NCBI GenBank assembly: GCA_030426385.1
Contig: JAUHYI010000025.1
Coordinates: 1-52,619 of the forward strand
From: Phycisphaerae bacterium
GTDB lineage: Bacteria > Planctomycetota > Phycisphaerae > Phycisphaerales > Phycisphaeraceae
Reading direction: 5' to 3'
Length of the DNA stretch: 52,619 nucleotides
Shown: positions 23,374-32,765 of the stretch, one piece after another
Layout of the letters: each line of letters starts with the position of its first letter
Position numbering within the stretch: the first letter of the stretch is position 1
The notes under the pieces: generated by a model
Told to the model about the DNA's origin: nothing
Seen by the model: the letters and a program-made list of their open reading frames with translations, nothing else
Databases searched by the model: none
Made by a program: the position numbers and the translations under genes

Positions 23374-23862
23374 ATGGCAGGATTCCTACCGATGTATACG
23401 CATGTTCCCCTGATATTGGCCCAGGCCGAAACCGTCACGACGCCCCCATCCGAAACCGCACCGCCTTCGTTGCCTGATGCCGCGCCGGTCGCCGCCCCCA
23501 CGGGTGTGGCAAACGATGGCGTCGCTGGCAGTACCTCAACATCCTCGACATCCACCCAAACAGGCGATTTGCCACCCGATCCCGGGCCGTTGGGTGGCAG
23601 TGGTTTTTTCGTGATGATGCTGTTGGCGATCGTCGCGTTTATGTTTTTCTCGTTCCGTTCGCAGAGCAAGCAGAAAAAACAACGCGAAGCCATGTTGTCA
23701 AGCTTGGAAAAAGGTGCACGCGTGTCCACCATCGGTGGCATCCTCGGCACCGTCATCGATGTGCGTGACAACGAGGTCGTCCTCAAGGTCGACGAAAACG
23801 CGAACACGAAAATCCATTTTTCGCGCTCGTCGATCCAGAATGTCATCACCAAGGATGAGTAG
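23374..23862 (+). CDS. yajC: Preprotein translocase subunit YajC
   Basis: 162 residues. Unlike the short canonical protein, it has an N-terminal region of about 80 residues: a signal-like segment (THVPLILAQAETV) then a Pro/Thr/Ser-rich linker. The YajC core follows: GFFVMMLLAIVAFMFFSFRS as membrane anchor, KQKKQREAMLSSLEKGARV and STIGGILGTVIDVRDNEVVLKV as cytosolic domain. By family it joins SecD-SecF to support preprotein export. An ATG at 23392 (MYTHVPLIL) is an alternative start. It lies between tgt and the secDF fusion. Confidence 0.92.
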   Translation: MAGFLPMYTHVPLILAQAETVTTPPSETAPPSLPDAAPVAAPTGVANDGVAGSTSTSSTSTQTGDLPPDPGPLGGSGFFVMMLLAIVAFMFFSFRSQSKQKKQREAMLSSLEKGARVSTIGGILGTVIDVRDNEVVLKVDENANTKIHFSRSSIQNVITKDE

Positions 23863-24072
23863 GATTTAATGATCAGCACCTGGCATCGGGCAAGACACGC
23901 CCAAGCCATCTGATCGTCCACACATACCGACATGACGATACGGCCACAGGACCAATCAGAATGGCTTTATTGATGATGCGTTGCCCGCTGCCATGGTTCC
24001 TGTGACGTCACCCGCATTGCACTGCCGTGCGTTGTTTACTAACTCCCAGTCCCTAGACCCTAGACCCTACCT

Positions 24073-27000
24073 ATGAAAATTCCCGTTTGGAAACCCCTGC
24101 TGATCGTGCTCGTTGTTGCCGGCTGTTTTGCCTTGATGTATCCGCCGAACACGAAGTTGAAACCCGGTTTGGACCTGGCTGGCGGCACCACGCTGGTATA
24201 CGAGGTGGATGTGCCAGCAGGTGCGTCCACGCGACGCGTCGTCGAGGACACCATCAGCACGTTGAAAAAACGCGTCGATCCCAACGGCGTGCGCAATCTG
24301 ATCTGGCGACCCCAGGCAGGCAATCGCATTGAAATTCAGATGCCTGCTGCCGCCCCCGTGGTGGCCCAGCGACGCAACGATTTCCTGACTTTGGAAAAAC
24401 AATTGCTGGCAGGCAACCTGTCGCAACGGGCCATCGAAAGCGCCTTGCGATTAGAAGCTGACGCTCGCAATACGCAACTGGATCACATCGCAGGCGACAA
24501 CGCCCAACTGCGTGACGATCTGGCCGAATTGGCCGCGGCTGCCGATCGGCTCGCTCAGGCCAAAGCGCCTTACCAGGAATTGAACACCAAACGACGGGCA
24601 CTGGACCGCGCCCTGGCAGAGCTGGGTGCTGATGCCAGCGAATCCGATCGCAAAAAAATCGACAAACAGATTGCCGCTATTCAATCAGAACTGATCAGTG
24701 CCACCCGCACCTATCTCGATGCGCAGCGCAACTATGAACAATCCGAATCTGCGGTGTTCCAATCCAACATCGACGCGGTGCGACTGGCCAGCGTGCTCGA
24801 CGCGTTGGACGAACCCAAGATTCCAAGCAAGGTCGAACAATGGCGAACGAGCCTGGTTGAACCACTCCTAGCTGACCATCCGCACCGCAGCGAACAGATC
24901 GAAACTCTCATCGAATCTTTTCTGGCCTACGCACAGGTCAAAGGCCCACTCGACGACCCCGAAGATTTGAAAGCATTGCTCAGCGGTTCGGGCGTGTTGG
25001 AATTCCGCATCGCCGCGGGAACGGGCAACGTGGCGGATGTGGCGAGCTATTTCGAACAGTTGGAAAAATCCGGCCCACGCGCAGGATTGGATCGCCCATA
25101 CCGTTGGTTTGAAATTGACGATCTGGAACAATTCACCGATGGCGAAGAGGAAGCCCTGGCTGACCTGTTGGAAAACCCGACAGGCTATCTGGCCAGCAGC
25201 CACGGCTTGGTCGGCGGCAGTTTCGGCGGCAAAATCTTTGTATTGCTGGGCAACAGCGACACCGACAGCATGACACCCGCCAAAGAAGGCTGGGAAGTGA
25301 ACCGGGCCATTGCTGGCATGGATCAACGCGGTTTCCCGGCCGTGGACTTCTCGTTGAACGCCTACGGCGGTTCGCTGATGGCACAACTGACCGGCCCGCA
25401 CAAAGGCGAGCCGATGGCCGTCGTGCTTGATGAAAAAATCATCACCACCCCACGCATCAATGATCAACTGTCAACCAACATTCAGATCAGCGGCGGCCGT
25501 GGTGGTTTTTCGCAAGTCGAACAGGGCTACCTGACCCAAATGTTGAACGCTGGTTCATTGCAAGGACGATTGACCGATCAGCCTATCAGTGAAAAAACCA
25601 CCGGCGCCCAATTCGGTGCCGACAATCTGCGACGCGGGTTCCAGGCGGCGACGTATTCACTGATCATCGTGGCGATTTTCATGTTGGCGTACTACCTCTT
25701 CTGGGGTGTGCTCGCCGACATCGCCTTGGCGTGCAACATGATCATGATCATGGGCATCATGGCCATGTTCGAAGCCACCTTCACACTGCCGGGCATCGCG
25801 GGTATCGTGCTGACCATCGGTATGGCGGTCGACGCCAACGTGCTCATCTACGAACGTATTCGCGAGGAACGTGAAGCCGGTGCGGACCTGCGAACAGCCA
25901 TCCGTCTGGGATATGGCAAGGCGTTCTGGACGATTTTCGATGCCAACGTCACCACCATGATTACCTGCGTGGTTCTGTTTTACACCGGCACCGCAGAAAT
26001 CAAAGGCTTCGCACTCACGCTGATGATCGGTATTCTTTCGTCGATGTTCACGGCATTGTTCGTGACACGTGTGATTGTCGATTACATCATCGCCTTCGTG
26101 CGACCGAAGAAACTGCCGATGTTGCCGACGGTGGTCAAACCCATTGGCAGACTGCTGTCGCCGAATGTGAACTGGATTGGTTTACGCAAAATATTTTTCG
26201 GATGCAGTGCGGTCCTGATGATCGCAGGCGTCGTGTGCATGTTCGAACGTGGCCAGGATCTTTATGACATTGAATTCCGTAGCGGAACGTCGGTGACATT
26301 CGCCCTGACCGACGGAGCCGCGTTGTCGGTCCCTGAAGTGCGTGAACGTTTGAACCAAGTGGCTGACGAATTGGATTCGCCGGAATTGCGTGGCGATCGT
26401 GTCAGCGTAGTCACCATCGGACAGACGGACGAAGACAAATCCAAGGCCAACGAATTTTCCATTGCGACATTGGTGCAAGACCCCGCACTCGTGAGCCGTG
26501 CGATCAAAACCGCATTCGCTGATGTGCTCGACAGCAAAGCACCGATTGCATTTCCCGCGCAGGACGGCCAACTCATCGGCGAAAATCAGGCACCGGTGTA
26601 TCCGCTGGTTGAAAACGATCTGGGTGCCAACATCCGTCGCCCTGACGTCGGCAGCAATGTCCACGACTACGTCGGCGGCGTCGCCATCGTGATCGAAGAC
26701 ATGACCCCCTCGGCATCTGTCGCCGATATCTCCCAACGCATCGAAAACATGCGACGGCAACCTGCTTATGAAAATCTGATCGGCCGACAGTTCAACGTCA
26801 TCGGGTTGGACCTGGACCCCAACGGCGCGACCAACAAACGCGGCGAATCGCTTTATCGCACAGTCGCCATCGTCACCCGTGACCTGTCGACCAACTATGT
26901 CGAAAACCCACAGACCTTTGCCGAACCCATCGGACTGGCTGCCACCGAATGGAACCTGGTCCGCGACGCCTTGCAACGCGACACCAGTCTCGGCAGCGTC

Positions 27001-27573
27001 GCCAACTTCTCCTCGCAGGTTTCCAACACCATGAAACAGCAGGCCATCGTCGCCTTGCTGTTATCACTGATCGCGGTGGTGGCTTACATCTGGGTGCGTT
27101 TCGGCAGTCTACGCTACGGCGTGGCCGCGATCATCGCACTGCTTCACGACGTGCTCATCACCTTGGGCATGGTTGCCATCAGTGCATGGATCGCTGGTTC
27201 TGCCTTTGGCGATTCGTTCTTGCTCGATCCGTTCCGCATCGACTTGGCCATGGTCGCCGCAGTCCTGACCATCGTCGGCTATTCGCTCAACGACACCATC
27301 GTCGTGTTCGACCGCATCCGGGAAAACCGGGGCCGACTCGCCACCGCCAGCCCCGAGGTCATCAACCTGTCGATCAATCAGACCATCAGCCGAACCGTGC
27401 TGACATCGTGTACCACCTTGCTGGCGATTTTCATTCTGTTCACCTTCGGCGGACCCGGCGTGCACGGCTTCGCATTCGCCATGTTTGTCGGCATTTTTAT
27501 CGGTACCTACTCATCGATTGCCATCGCCGCGCCGGTCCTCATGATCGGCCAGAAATCGCCCACCAGCGAGTGA
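24073..27573 (+). CDS. secDF: Fused protein translocase SecD-SecF
   Basis: 1166 residues. SecD half: first helix VLVVAGCFALMYP, then KPGLDLAGGTTLVYEVD and a periplasmic domain with an extra coiled-coil-like stretch (residues ~95-230, rich in Ala, Arg, Gln). Then comes GADNLRRGFQAATYSLIIVA and five helices, including GIAGIVLTIGMAVDANVLIYERIREE. The SecF half begins near residue 695, with YDIEFRSGTSV matching its GxDFxGG-like motif and VGYSLNDTIVVFDRIREN near residue 1075. The conserved Asp residues of TM4 in each half (AVDANV and LNDTIVV) are present, consistent with proton-driven pulling of secreted proteins. Fusion is common in several phyla. A terminator follows at 27617. Confidence 0.97.
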   Translation: MKIPVWKPLLIVLVVAGCFALMYPPNTKLKPGLDLAGGTTLVYEVDVPAGASTRRVVEDTISTLKKRVDPNGVRNLIWRPQAGNRIEIQMPAAAPVVAQRRNDFLTLEKQLLAGNLSQRAIESALRLEADARNTQLDHIAGDNAQLRDDLAELAAAADRLAQAKAPYQELNTKRRALDRALAELGADASESDRKKIDKQIAAIQSELISATRTYLDAQRNYEQSESAVFQSNIDAVRLASVLDALDEPKIPSKVEQWRTSLVEPLLADHPHRSEQIETLIESFLAYAQVKGPLDDPEDLKALLSGSGVLEFRIAAGTGNVADVASYFEQLEKSGPRAGLDRPYRWFEIDDLEQFTDGEEEALADLLENPTGYLASSHGLVGGSFGGKIFVLLGNSDTDSMTPAKEGWEVNRAIAGMDQRGFPAVDFSLNAYGGSLMAQLTGPHKGEPMAVVLDEKIITTPRINDQLSTNIQISGGRGGFSQVEQGYLTQMLNAGSLQGRLTDQPISEKTTGAQFGADNLRRGFQAATYSLIIVAIFMLAYYLFWGVLADIALACNMIMIMGIMAMFEATFTLPGIAGIVLTIGMAVDANVLIYERIREEREAGADLRTAIRLGYGKAFWTIFDANVTTMITCVVLFYTGTAEIKGFALTLMIGILSSMFTALFVTRVIVDYIIAFVRPKKLPMLPTVVKPIGRLLSPNVNWIGLRKIFFGCSAVLMIAGVVCMFERGQDLYDIEFRSGTSVTFALTDGAALSVPEVRERLNQVADELDSPELRGDRVSVVTIGQTDEDKSKANEFSIATLVQDPALVSRAIKTAFADVLDSKAPIAFPAQDGQLIGENQAPVYPLVENDLGANIRRPDVGSNVHDYVGGVAIVIEDMTPSASVADISQRIENMRRQPAYENLIGRQFNVIGLDLDPNGATNKRGESLYRTVAIVTRDLSTNYVENPQTFAEPIGLAATEWNLVRDALQRDTSLGSVANFSSQVSNTMKQQAIVALLLSLIAVVAYIWVRFGSLRYGVAAIIALLHDVLITLGMVAISAWIAGSAFGDSFLLDPFRIDLAMVAAVLTIVGYSLNDTIVVFDRIRENRGRLATASPEVINLSINQTISRTVLTSCTTLLAIFILFTFGGPGVHGFAFAMFVGIFIGTYSSIAIAAPVLMIGQKSPTSE

Positions 27574-27616
27574 TTCGCCCGTCTCGTTTTACTAGACACG
27601 TTTTTATAGACCCTCA

Positions 27617-27651
27617 CGAAACCCACGCCTCACCGCGTGGGTTTCGTTTTT
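27617..27651 (+). terminator. Rho-independent terminator after secDF
   Basis: Twelve-bp perfect stem CGAAACCCACGC / GCGTGGGTTTCG with a five-base loop, then T6. It ends the tgt-yajC-secDF transcript. Confidence 0.93.
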
Positions 27652-27706
27652 CATATCAACCCAAAACATCTGCACCCATTCGACCCACCGCACCGATCTA
27701 TAAACT

Positions 27707-27802
27707 ATGCCCCGATTCACACGAAACCAGCGACGATCGTTCACCCTCGCTGGCCTCATCGCTTTGGCCATCGTCCTACTCCTCCGATTCTGCGCCGTCT
27801 AA
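27707..27802 (+). CDS. 31-residue single-helix membrane peptide
   Basis: MPRFTRNQRRSF, then TLAGLIALAIVLLLRF and CAV. A strongly basic head (five Arg) precedes one hydrophobic helix of about 14 residues, giving a predicted N-in orientation. It ends one base before a C-tract repeat, the family's usual place after a gene stop, which supports that this is a real coding unit. No homologue is recognised. It precedes a DUF4230-like gene by 72 bp in the same direction. Small size makes chance occurrence possible. Confidence 0.45.
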   Translation: MPRFTRNQRRSFTLAGLIALAIVLLLRFCAV

Positions 27803-27826
27803 CCCCCCCCCCCCACGTTTCCCCTT
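27801..27826 (+). repeat. C-tract core after the small membrane peptide
   Basis: CCCCCCCCCACGTTTCCCCT begins at the stop codon, the C-on-coding-strand form of the core. Confidence 0.75.
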
Positions 27827-27874
27827 CAAAATTTACCGACTCACGATTTCGCACCCAATAAACCCTGCCCCACC

Positions 27875-28606
27875 ATGCTCAAATTCATTCGTCCATTGAT
27901 CGCAATCGTGTTTTCCTTCGCTGTCATCATCGCCGCGATCTTTCTCGTGCGCTTTGAGCCGGCCCCACTGCTCGCGGTCCCACCTTTCAAACAAACCGTC
28001 ACCCTGCAACTGCTCAAGCGCGAACAACTCGCGTTCCTCGTCACCGAGCGCATCGTCACCCAGGTCATCGTCGAGGAAGATCGCTCGTCCGTCCTGCTTG
28101 GCAAAAACGAAGGCTATCTCGTAGCCACCGCTCGCCTGTATTACGGCATCGACTTGTCCGACCTCACCGCCAACGACATCATCCCTCCCACTCAGCCCAC
28201 CTCCCCGTCGTCTATCTACAACAATCGTCCTGCCGACAACAACTTCCCCGCAGGCACCACTATCATCACCCTACCCCGCCCACGTTTTCTCGACGCGGCT
28301 ATCGATCCCGATGATCGTTACGTCTCCAAACGTTCCGGCCTCATGTGGCTCCACGACAACTGGACCGGCGAAGACAATCAGCGCCGCCTGCGCATGCGGG
28401 TCCAACAAGCCGCTTACGATTTCGCGGCTGATCATCACCTCATCCCGGACGATCAACTGCTGCTCGATCGCCTGTCACCCATTGCCGACATGTTGACCCT
28501 TAACACCGGCAGTCCTGTGCGCTTCGCCTATCGCGCCACCACAACACCAGCCACCCCTTCCGCCCCCTCCACAACTTCGACCCCGACTTCGACCTCGACG
28601 CCCTGA
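27875..28606 (+). CDS. DUF4230-like membrane-anchored protein
   Basis: 243 residues. An N-terminal membrane helix (IRPLIAIVFSFAVIIAAIFLV) is followed by an extracytoplasmic domain. LLKREQLAFLVTERIVTQVI, GYLVATARLYYGIDLSDL and TIITLPRPRFLDA match the pattern of DUF4230 proteins (strand-rich, with a conserved G-x-D-L-S and a later LPxP). A Pro-rich loop lies between, and the end is Thr/Pro/Ser-rich. Function in the family is not established. Its stop codon is part of the TGAGGAG ribosome site of the following acyltransferase, so the two are translationally coupled. Confidence 0.7.
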   Translation: MLKFIRPLIAIVFSFAVIIAAIFLVRFEPAPLLAVPPFKQTVTLQLLKREQLAFLVTERIVTQVIVEEDRSSVLLGKNEGYLVATARLYYGIDLSDLTANDIIPPTQPTSPSSIYNNRPADNNFPAGTTIITLPRPRFLDAAIDPDDRYVSKRSGLMWLHDNWTGEDNQRRLRMRVQQAAYDFAADHHLIPDDQLLLDRLSPIADMLTLNTGSPVRFAYRATTTPATPSAPSTTSTPTSTSTP

Positions 28607-28620
28607 GGAGCTGCGTCTTG
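28604..28620 (+). promoter_or_regulatory. Ribosome site that decides the TTG start of the acyltransferase
   Basis: TGAGGAG overlaps the stop of the upstream gene, with TTG seven bases after it at 28618. The homologous N-terminus begins immediately (YRPSIDGMRSLAV), and no in-frame ATG precedes that motif, so TTG is the likely start. Confidence 0.8.
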
Positions 28621-30486
28621 TCTGCCATCAAATACCGACCATCCATAGACGGCATGCGCTCACTCGCGGTGATATCCGTCCTGCTGTTTCACCTTGATGA
28701 AAAATTACTTCCCGGCGGATTCGTCGGCGTCGATGTCTTCTTTGTCATCTCCGGCTACCTCATCACCTCGATTATCGCCGCCGAATGCCAAACCGATTCG
28801 TTCAGCTTTCGACGGTTTTATCAGCGTCGTGTCTCGCGCATATTCCCTGCGGCCTTCGCGGTACTGATCACCGTCCTGATCCTGGCATCGTTTCTGTATA
28901 CCGCGCAGGATTTCGCAGGCACCGGTGCTATCGCTATCGCCGCAGCGTTATCCATCGCCAACATGAAACTCATGGTCGAGGGCAATTACTTTGAAATCCT
29001 GCCCGACGCCCAACCGCTATTGCATTACTGGTCGCTCTCGGTTGAAGAACAGTTTTACATCATCTTTCCGCTGATCGTTTATCTCGCGTTTCGCTGGCGG
29101 ATTTCACGGCGTTTGTTCATTGCATTCCTAACCACACTCGCCCTTGTCAGCTTCATCGCCGGCCTCATGCTCACTGCCACAAAACCCACGTGGGCGTTCT
29201 ATCTTCTGCCCACACGCGCCTGGGAACTCCTGGCCGGTTGCATTCTCGCCATCGTCACCACACGCCCCCAAACGTCAACACCAAACGCAACGCCATCCGC
29301 ACCATCGCCCGACACAACCCCCAGTAAAACCGCCGCCGTACTCGCCAACGTCGGCCTGGTTTTGCTGGTCGTTTCATTCTTTGTGATTCACGAAGACAAT
29401 TTCTTCCCCGGCTGGATCGCAGCGCTTCCCGTAATCGGCACGATCCTACTCATCGGCCGATCGCCCAACGCACACGCATGGTCCCATCGCCTGCTATCCC
29501 GGCCATCGCTCGTCCACATCGGCAAAGCGTCGTACTCCCTCTACCTCTGGCATTGGCCTATCTATTGTTTCGTCGACTACACGCTCTTGTCACAAACTCA
29601 CACGCAACGCACCGTTCTAAAAATCATTCTCACCCTCGTATGCTCATTCGCTTCCTATTACTTTTTTGAAAAACCCGTGCGATCCTGGCTCAACCAACCC
29701 CGCAAACAAACGCTCGGCTTTATCGGTTTTGCCGGCGGCGTGATCGCCCTGGTCGCCATCGGCTTTGTCATCCGCACGAACTTTTACATTGATGCCAAAC
29801 CCGATACCATCAGTCGCGGCGGCATCACAATCAATGCCAACGTCAACAAACCCGTGGTCGTCCTCATGGGTGACAGCAATGCCACCATGTACGGCCTGCT
29901 CATGAAAAAGCTGGCCAACCAATACAACTTTCGCCTGCACGTCATCAGTGTGGATGCACTCAACCCTTTCCCCGGCTCGCCGCTTTATCGCGACTCGATG
30001 CAATTCATTGAAAACGAAAAACCACAGGCTGTCGTTTTCGCCGCCGCTTGGGCGCAATGCCTCGAACATGACAAAACGCTACTCTCCACGGCACTCACAC
30101 AAATTCGCCAACATGCCCAGCACATCGTGATGCTCACCCAACCTCCCATGCTTCCTCAACATGCCACCCGCCAGGGCATTCGCGACAACGGCATGAATCC
30201 TATTTACGAGGACGATTTCATCGCGAATCTCCGCGATATCACCAATCGTCTTTTGCTTACTTTGCACGACGACCAGATCCACGTGCTGGACATCGAATCG
30301 CATTTCATGAACCCCGATGGCACCATTCGATTCCTCGATACAAACCGCAAACTACTCTTTCAAGACCAGGGGCACCTGTCCGGCCTGGGCACCGAACTCA
30401 TTCGCCCTCAGTTGGCCCAAACCCTGCGAACAATCCTCGCCAGCCACACCATCGCCCAAAGCGCCAATCCAGCACCAAAACACTGA
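28618..30486 (+). CDS. OafA-type membrane acyltransferase with SGNH-like domain
   Basis: 622 residues from TTG at 28618. YRPSIDGMRSLAVISVLLFH opens the acyltransferase-3 fold with its conserved Arg and the catalytic-type His. GGFVGVDVFFVISGYLIT and SLSVEEQFYIIFPL follow. Ten or more membrane helices are expected. From about residue 410 comes a soluble SGNH-hydrolase-like domain: VVLMGDSNATMYG (GDS block) and a late Asp/His region (FQDQGHLSGLG). Members O-acylate polysaccharides, lipopolysaccharide or peptidoglycan in the periplasm. The coupled DUF4230-like gene and the ABC exporter downstream suggest a surface-glycan or glycolipid pathway (inference). Confidence 0.93.
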   Translation: MSAIKYRPSIDGMRSLAVISVLLFHLDEKLLPGGFVGVDVFFVISGYLITSIIAAECQTDSFSFRRFYQRRVSRIFPAAFAVLITVLILASFLYTAQDFAGTGAIAIAAALSIANMKLMVEGNYFEILPDAQPLLHYWSLSVEEQFYIIFPLIVYLAFRWRISRRLFIAFLTTLALVSFIAGLMLTATKPTWAFYLLPTRAWELLAGCILAIVTTRPQTSTPNATPSAPSPDTTPSKTAAVLANVGLVLLVVSFFVIHEDNFFPGWIAALPVIGTILLIGRSPNAHAWSHRLLSRPSLVHIGKASYSLYLWHWPIYCFVDYTLLSQTHTQRTVLKIILTLVCSFASYYFFEKPVRSWLNQPRKQTLGFIGFAGGVIALVAIGFVIRTNFYIDAKPDTISRGGITINANVNKPVVVLMGDSNATMYGLLMKKLANQYNFRLHVISVDALNPFPGSPLYRDSMQFIENEKPQAVVFAAAWAQCLEHDKTLLSTALTQIRQHAQHIVMLTQPPMLPQHATRQGIRDNGMNPIYEDDFIANLRDITNRLLLTLHDDQIHVLDIESHFMNPDGTIRFLDTNRKLLFQDQGHLSGLGTELIRPQLAQTLRTILASHTIAQSANPAPKH

Positions 30487-30573
30487 TTGGATACCCCGCT
30501 TAACCCCACGCTTTCTCACAAACACTGTGCCAAGCTTTCCAATCTCCCTTGGCCCGCCTACGATGTCTGCGAC

Positions 30574-32622
30574 ATGACATCTGCAAACCCACCTTCATCC
30601 GACCGCTCATCCAGCGCCTCCTCGTCCACGCCGTCCGCAAATTCCGAGACCGCGAGTATCATCTCGCCCCCGCCCACTTCGTCCCACTCCAGCAAACGGC
30701 GATACAACTATTACAAACAACACCTCGCCGAACGCCTGCGTAATAAACACAAGGCGTCCAGCGATCGATCAGACCCCAATCAACCGATCCATAACGCCAA
30801 ATCCACCGCGCACGAACGATCCATCCTCGCCCTGGTCGCCGCATACATCGATCAAATTCGCGGTTTCCGTCACATCGTGGTCTTCGCCTTGTTGGGATCA
30901 ATGACCGCAACGCTCATCGGATTGATCCCGCTCTCGGGCACAAAAGTCATCTTCGATAACGTCCTCGGCGATAAACCCCTTCCCGAATGGATGGCCACGC
31001 TTCCCTGGGCACAAGATCCACAAACGCTTTTGATTCTCGTCGCCTGCGTGATGATTTCATTGTCATTACTCTCGCTGGCCATCGCCACCACTTCGCGCTG
31101 GCACGCCACTGTCGTCTCCAAACGCATACAGGTCATCGTCCGCCAGCGCGCATTCGATCACGCCATTCGCTTGCCATTGCATCGCGTGCAGGAAATGAAA
31201 ACCGGCGGCGCTTCTTCCATCCTTCGCGACGATGCCGGTGCTGCGGGCGATCTTGTCTTCGGCATGTTCTACAATCCCTGGCGCGCCGTCGTCCAACTCC
31301 TGGGCACGCTCGCCATACTCGCCTACACCGATTGGCGATTGCTCCTCTGGTCCATCTTTATTTTTCCCGTCATTTTCATCACTCACAAAACATGGATCAG
31401 CCGCATTCGCCCCATGTTCGCTGACATCCGCGCCACCCGACAATACGTCGACGGGCACACCACCGAATCGTTCGGCGGTATCCGTGTTGTTCGTGGATTT
31501 TCGCGACAACGTCATGAAACCGCGCGCTTCGTTCGCAACAACCACGTCATGGCACGACAGGAACTCACCGTTTGGTGGTGGCATCGTGGCGTTGAAATCG
31601 TCTGGCAAATCGTCATCCCGGTTTCCACTGCATTCATTTTAATTTACGGCGGTATGCGCATCATCGATCCGGCTGATCCGTTCACCACCGGCGAACTGGT
31701 CATGTTCCTGGCGTTCCTCATGTGGCTACTCGAACCCTTGGCCATGCTCGCGCAATCCGCAGCGAGTTTGCAAAACGGGCTCGCCGCGCTCGATCGCGTG
31801 CTCGACATTCTCGCTGAGCCCACCGAATCGCAATACAACGAAAAAACATTGCCATTTGATCGTTCGCAAGTCGCGGGACGCGTCACCCTCGAACACGTCA
31901 GCTATCGCTATCCCGGCACGATGCAGGACGCGCTCTATGACATTACTTTCGATGTCCAACCCGGCGAAATGGTTGCGCTCGTCGGCCCTTCCGGCGCGGG
32001 TAAGACCACGCTATCCAACCTCATCGCGCGTTTTTTCGAACCCACCGCTGGTCGCATGTTGCTCGATGGCCGCGACGTATCCACCATCGATCTCGAATCC
32101 TATCGCGGCATGCTCGGCATCGTCGAACAGGATGTTTTCCTATTCGATGGCACCATCGCTCAGAACATTGCCTATGGCAAACGCGACGCCACTGATGAAC
32201 AAATCATTCATGCGGCCAAACGCGCCAACGCTCACGCATTCATCACTGCTTTTGATCGTGGCTATGACACACGCGTCGGCGAACGCGGCGTCAAACTTTC
32301 CGGCGGACAACGCCAGCGCATCGCCATCGCCCGCGCCATTCTCGCTGACCCCACGTTGCTCATCCTTGATGAAGCCACCAGCAATCTCGACACCGAATCC
32401 GAACGCTTGATTCAGGCCAGTCTCGCCCAACTCATGCACCAACGGACCAGCTTCGTCATTGCCCACCGCCTGAGCACCATCACCCACGCCGATCGAATTG
32501 TCGTCGTGGAAAACGGGGCCATCACCGAACAAGGCACCCACGACGAACTGATGGCCCGCTCAGGTCGCTACGCCGAAATGGTCGCCGTCCAAACTCGGCC
32601 GGTCCAACAGCCTCGTAAATAA
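30574..32622 (+). CDS. MsbA-like ABC exporter (fused membrane and ATPase domains)
   Basis: 682 residues from ATG at 30574; an upstream in-frame TTG at 30487 would add 29 residues of doubtful character. A Ser/Pro-rich cytosolic head of about 85 residues precedes six membrane helices (residues ~90-385) and a nucleotide-binding domain: Walker A GPSGAGKTT (near 471), Q-loop IVEQDVFLF, signature LSGGQRQRIAIARA (near 576), Walker B LLILDEATSNLD, H-loop VIAHRLST. By family it flips lipids, lipid-linked glycans or peptides outward. It follows the acyltransferase after 87 bp in the same direction, so an acylated lipid or glycan cargo is a reasonable guess. Confidence 0.95.
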   Translation: MTSANPPSSDRSSSASSSTPSANSETASIISPPPTSSHSSKRRYNYYKQHLAERLRNKHKASSDRSDPNQPIHNAKSTAHERSILALVAAYIDQIRGFRHIVVFALLGSMTATLIGLIPLSGTKVIFDNVLGDKPLPEWMATLPWAQDPQTLLILVACVMISLSLLSLAIATTSRWHATVVSKRIQVIVRQRAFDHAIRLPLHRVQEMKTGGASSILRDDAGAAGDLVFGMFYNPWRAVVQLLGTLAILAYTDWRLLLWSIFIFPVIFITHKTWISRIRPMFADIRATRQYVDGHTTESFGGIRVVRGFSRQRHETARFVRNNHVMARQELTVWWWHRGVEIVWQIVIPVSTAFILIYGGMRIIDPADPFTTGELVMFLAFLMWLLEPLAMLAQSAASLQNGLAALDRVLDILAEPTESQYNEKTLPFDRSQVAGRVTLEHVSYRYPGTMQDALYDITFDVQPGEMVALVGPSGAGKTTLSNLIARFFEPTAGRMLLDGRDVSTIDLESYRGMLGIVEQDVFLFDGTIAQNIAYGKRDATDEQIIHAAKRANAHAFITAFDRGYDTRVGERGVKLSGGQRQRIAIARAILADPTLLILDEATSNLDTESERLIQASLAQLMHQRTSFVIAHRLSTITHADRIVVVENGAITEQGTHDELMARSGRYAEMVAVQTRPVQQPRK

Positions 32623-32680
32623 CATGCGCGTTTTAAGCGGAACGGCAGCTAGAGCGTGTTGCGTCATTTGTGACCGCAGG

Positions 32681-32756
32681 GCAATCCGGACTGGTCACTT
32701 AAGTGACCAGTCCGGCGTGAATGTTGTTAGGCCAGAAATTATGCAAGAGGTTCTAA
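32681..32756. repeat. Palindromic dispersed element, copy 2, with 30-nt perfect palindrome
   Basis: The 30 bp from 32686 to 32715 form an uninterrupted palindrome, each half being CCGGACTGGTCACTT or its complement. The flanking blocks GCAAT and GGCCAGAAATTATGCAAGAG with TTCTAAC match the element at 7719-7802 in order. It lies between the convergent ABC exporter and isomerase-like genes and could also act as a bidirectional terminator, although it lacks T tracts. Confidence 0.8.
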
Positions 32757-32765
32757 CCTCGAACC

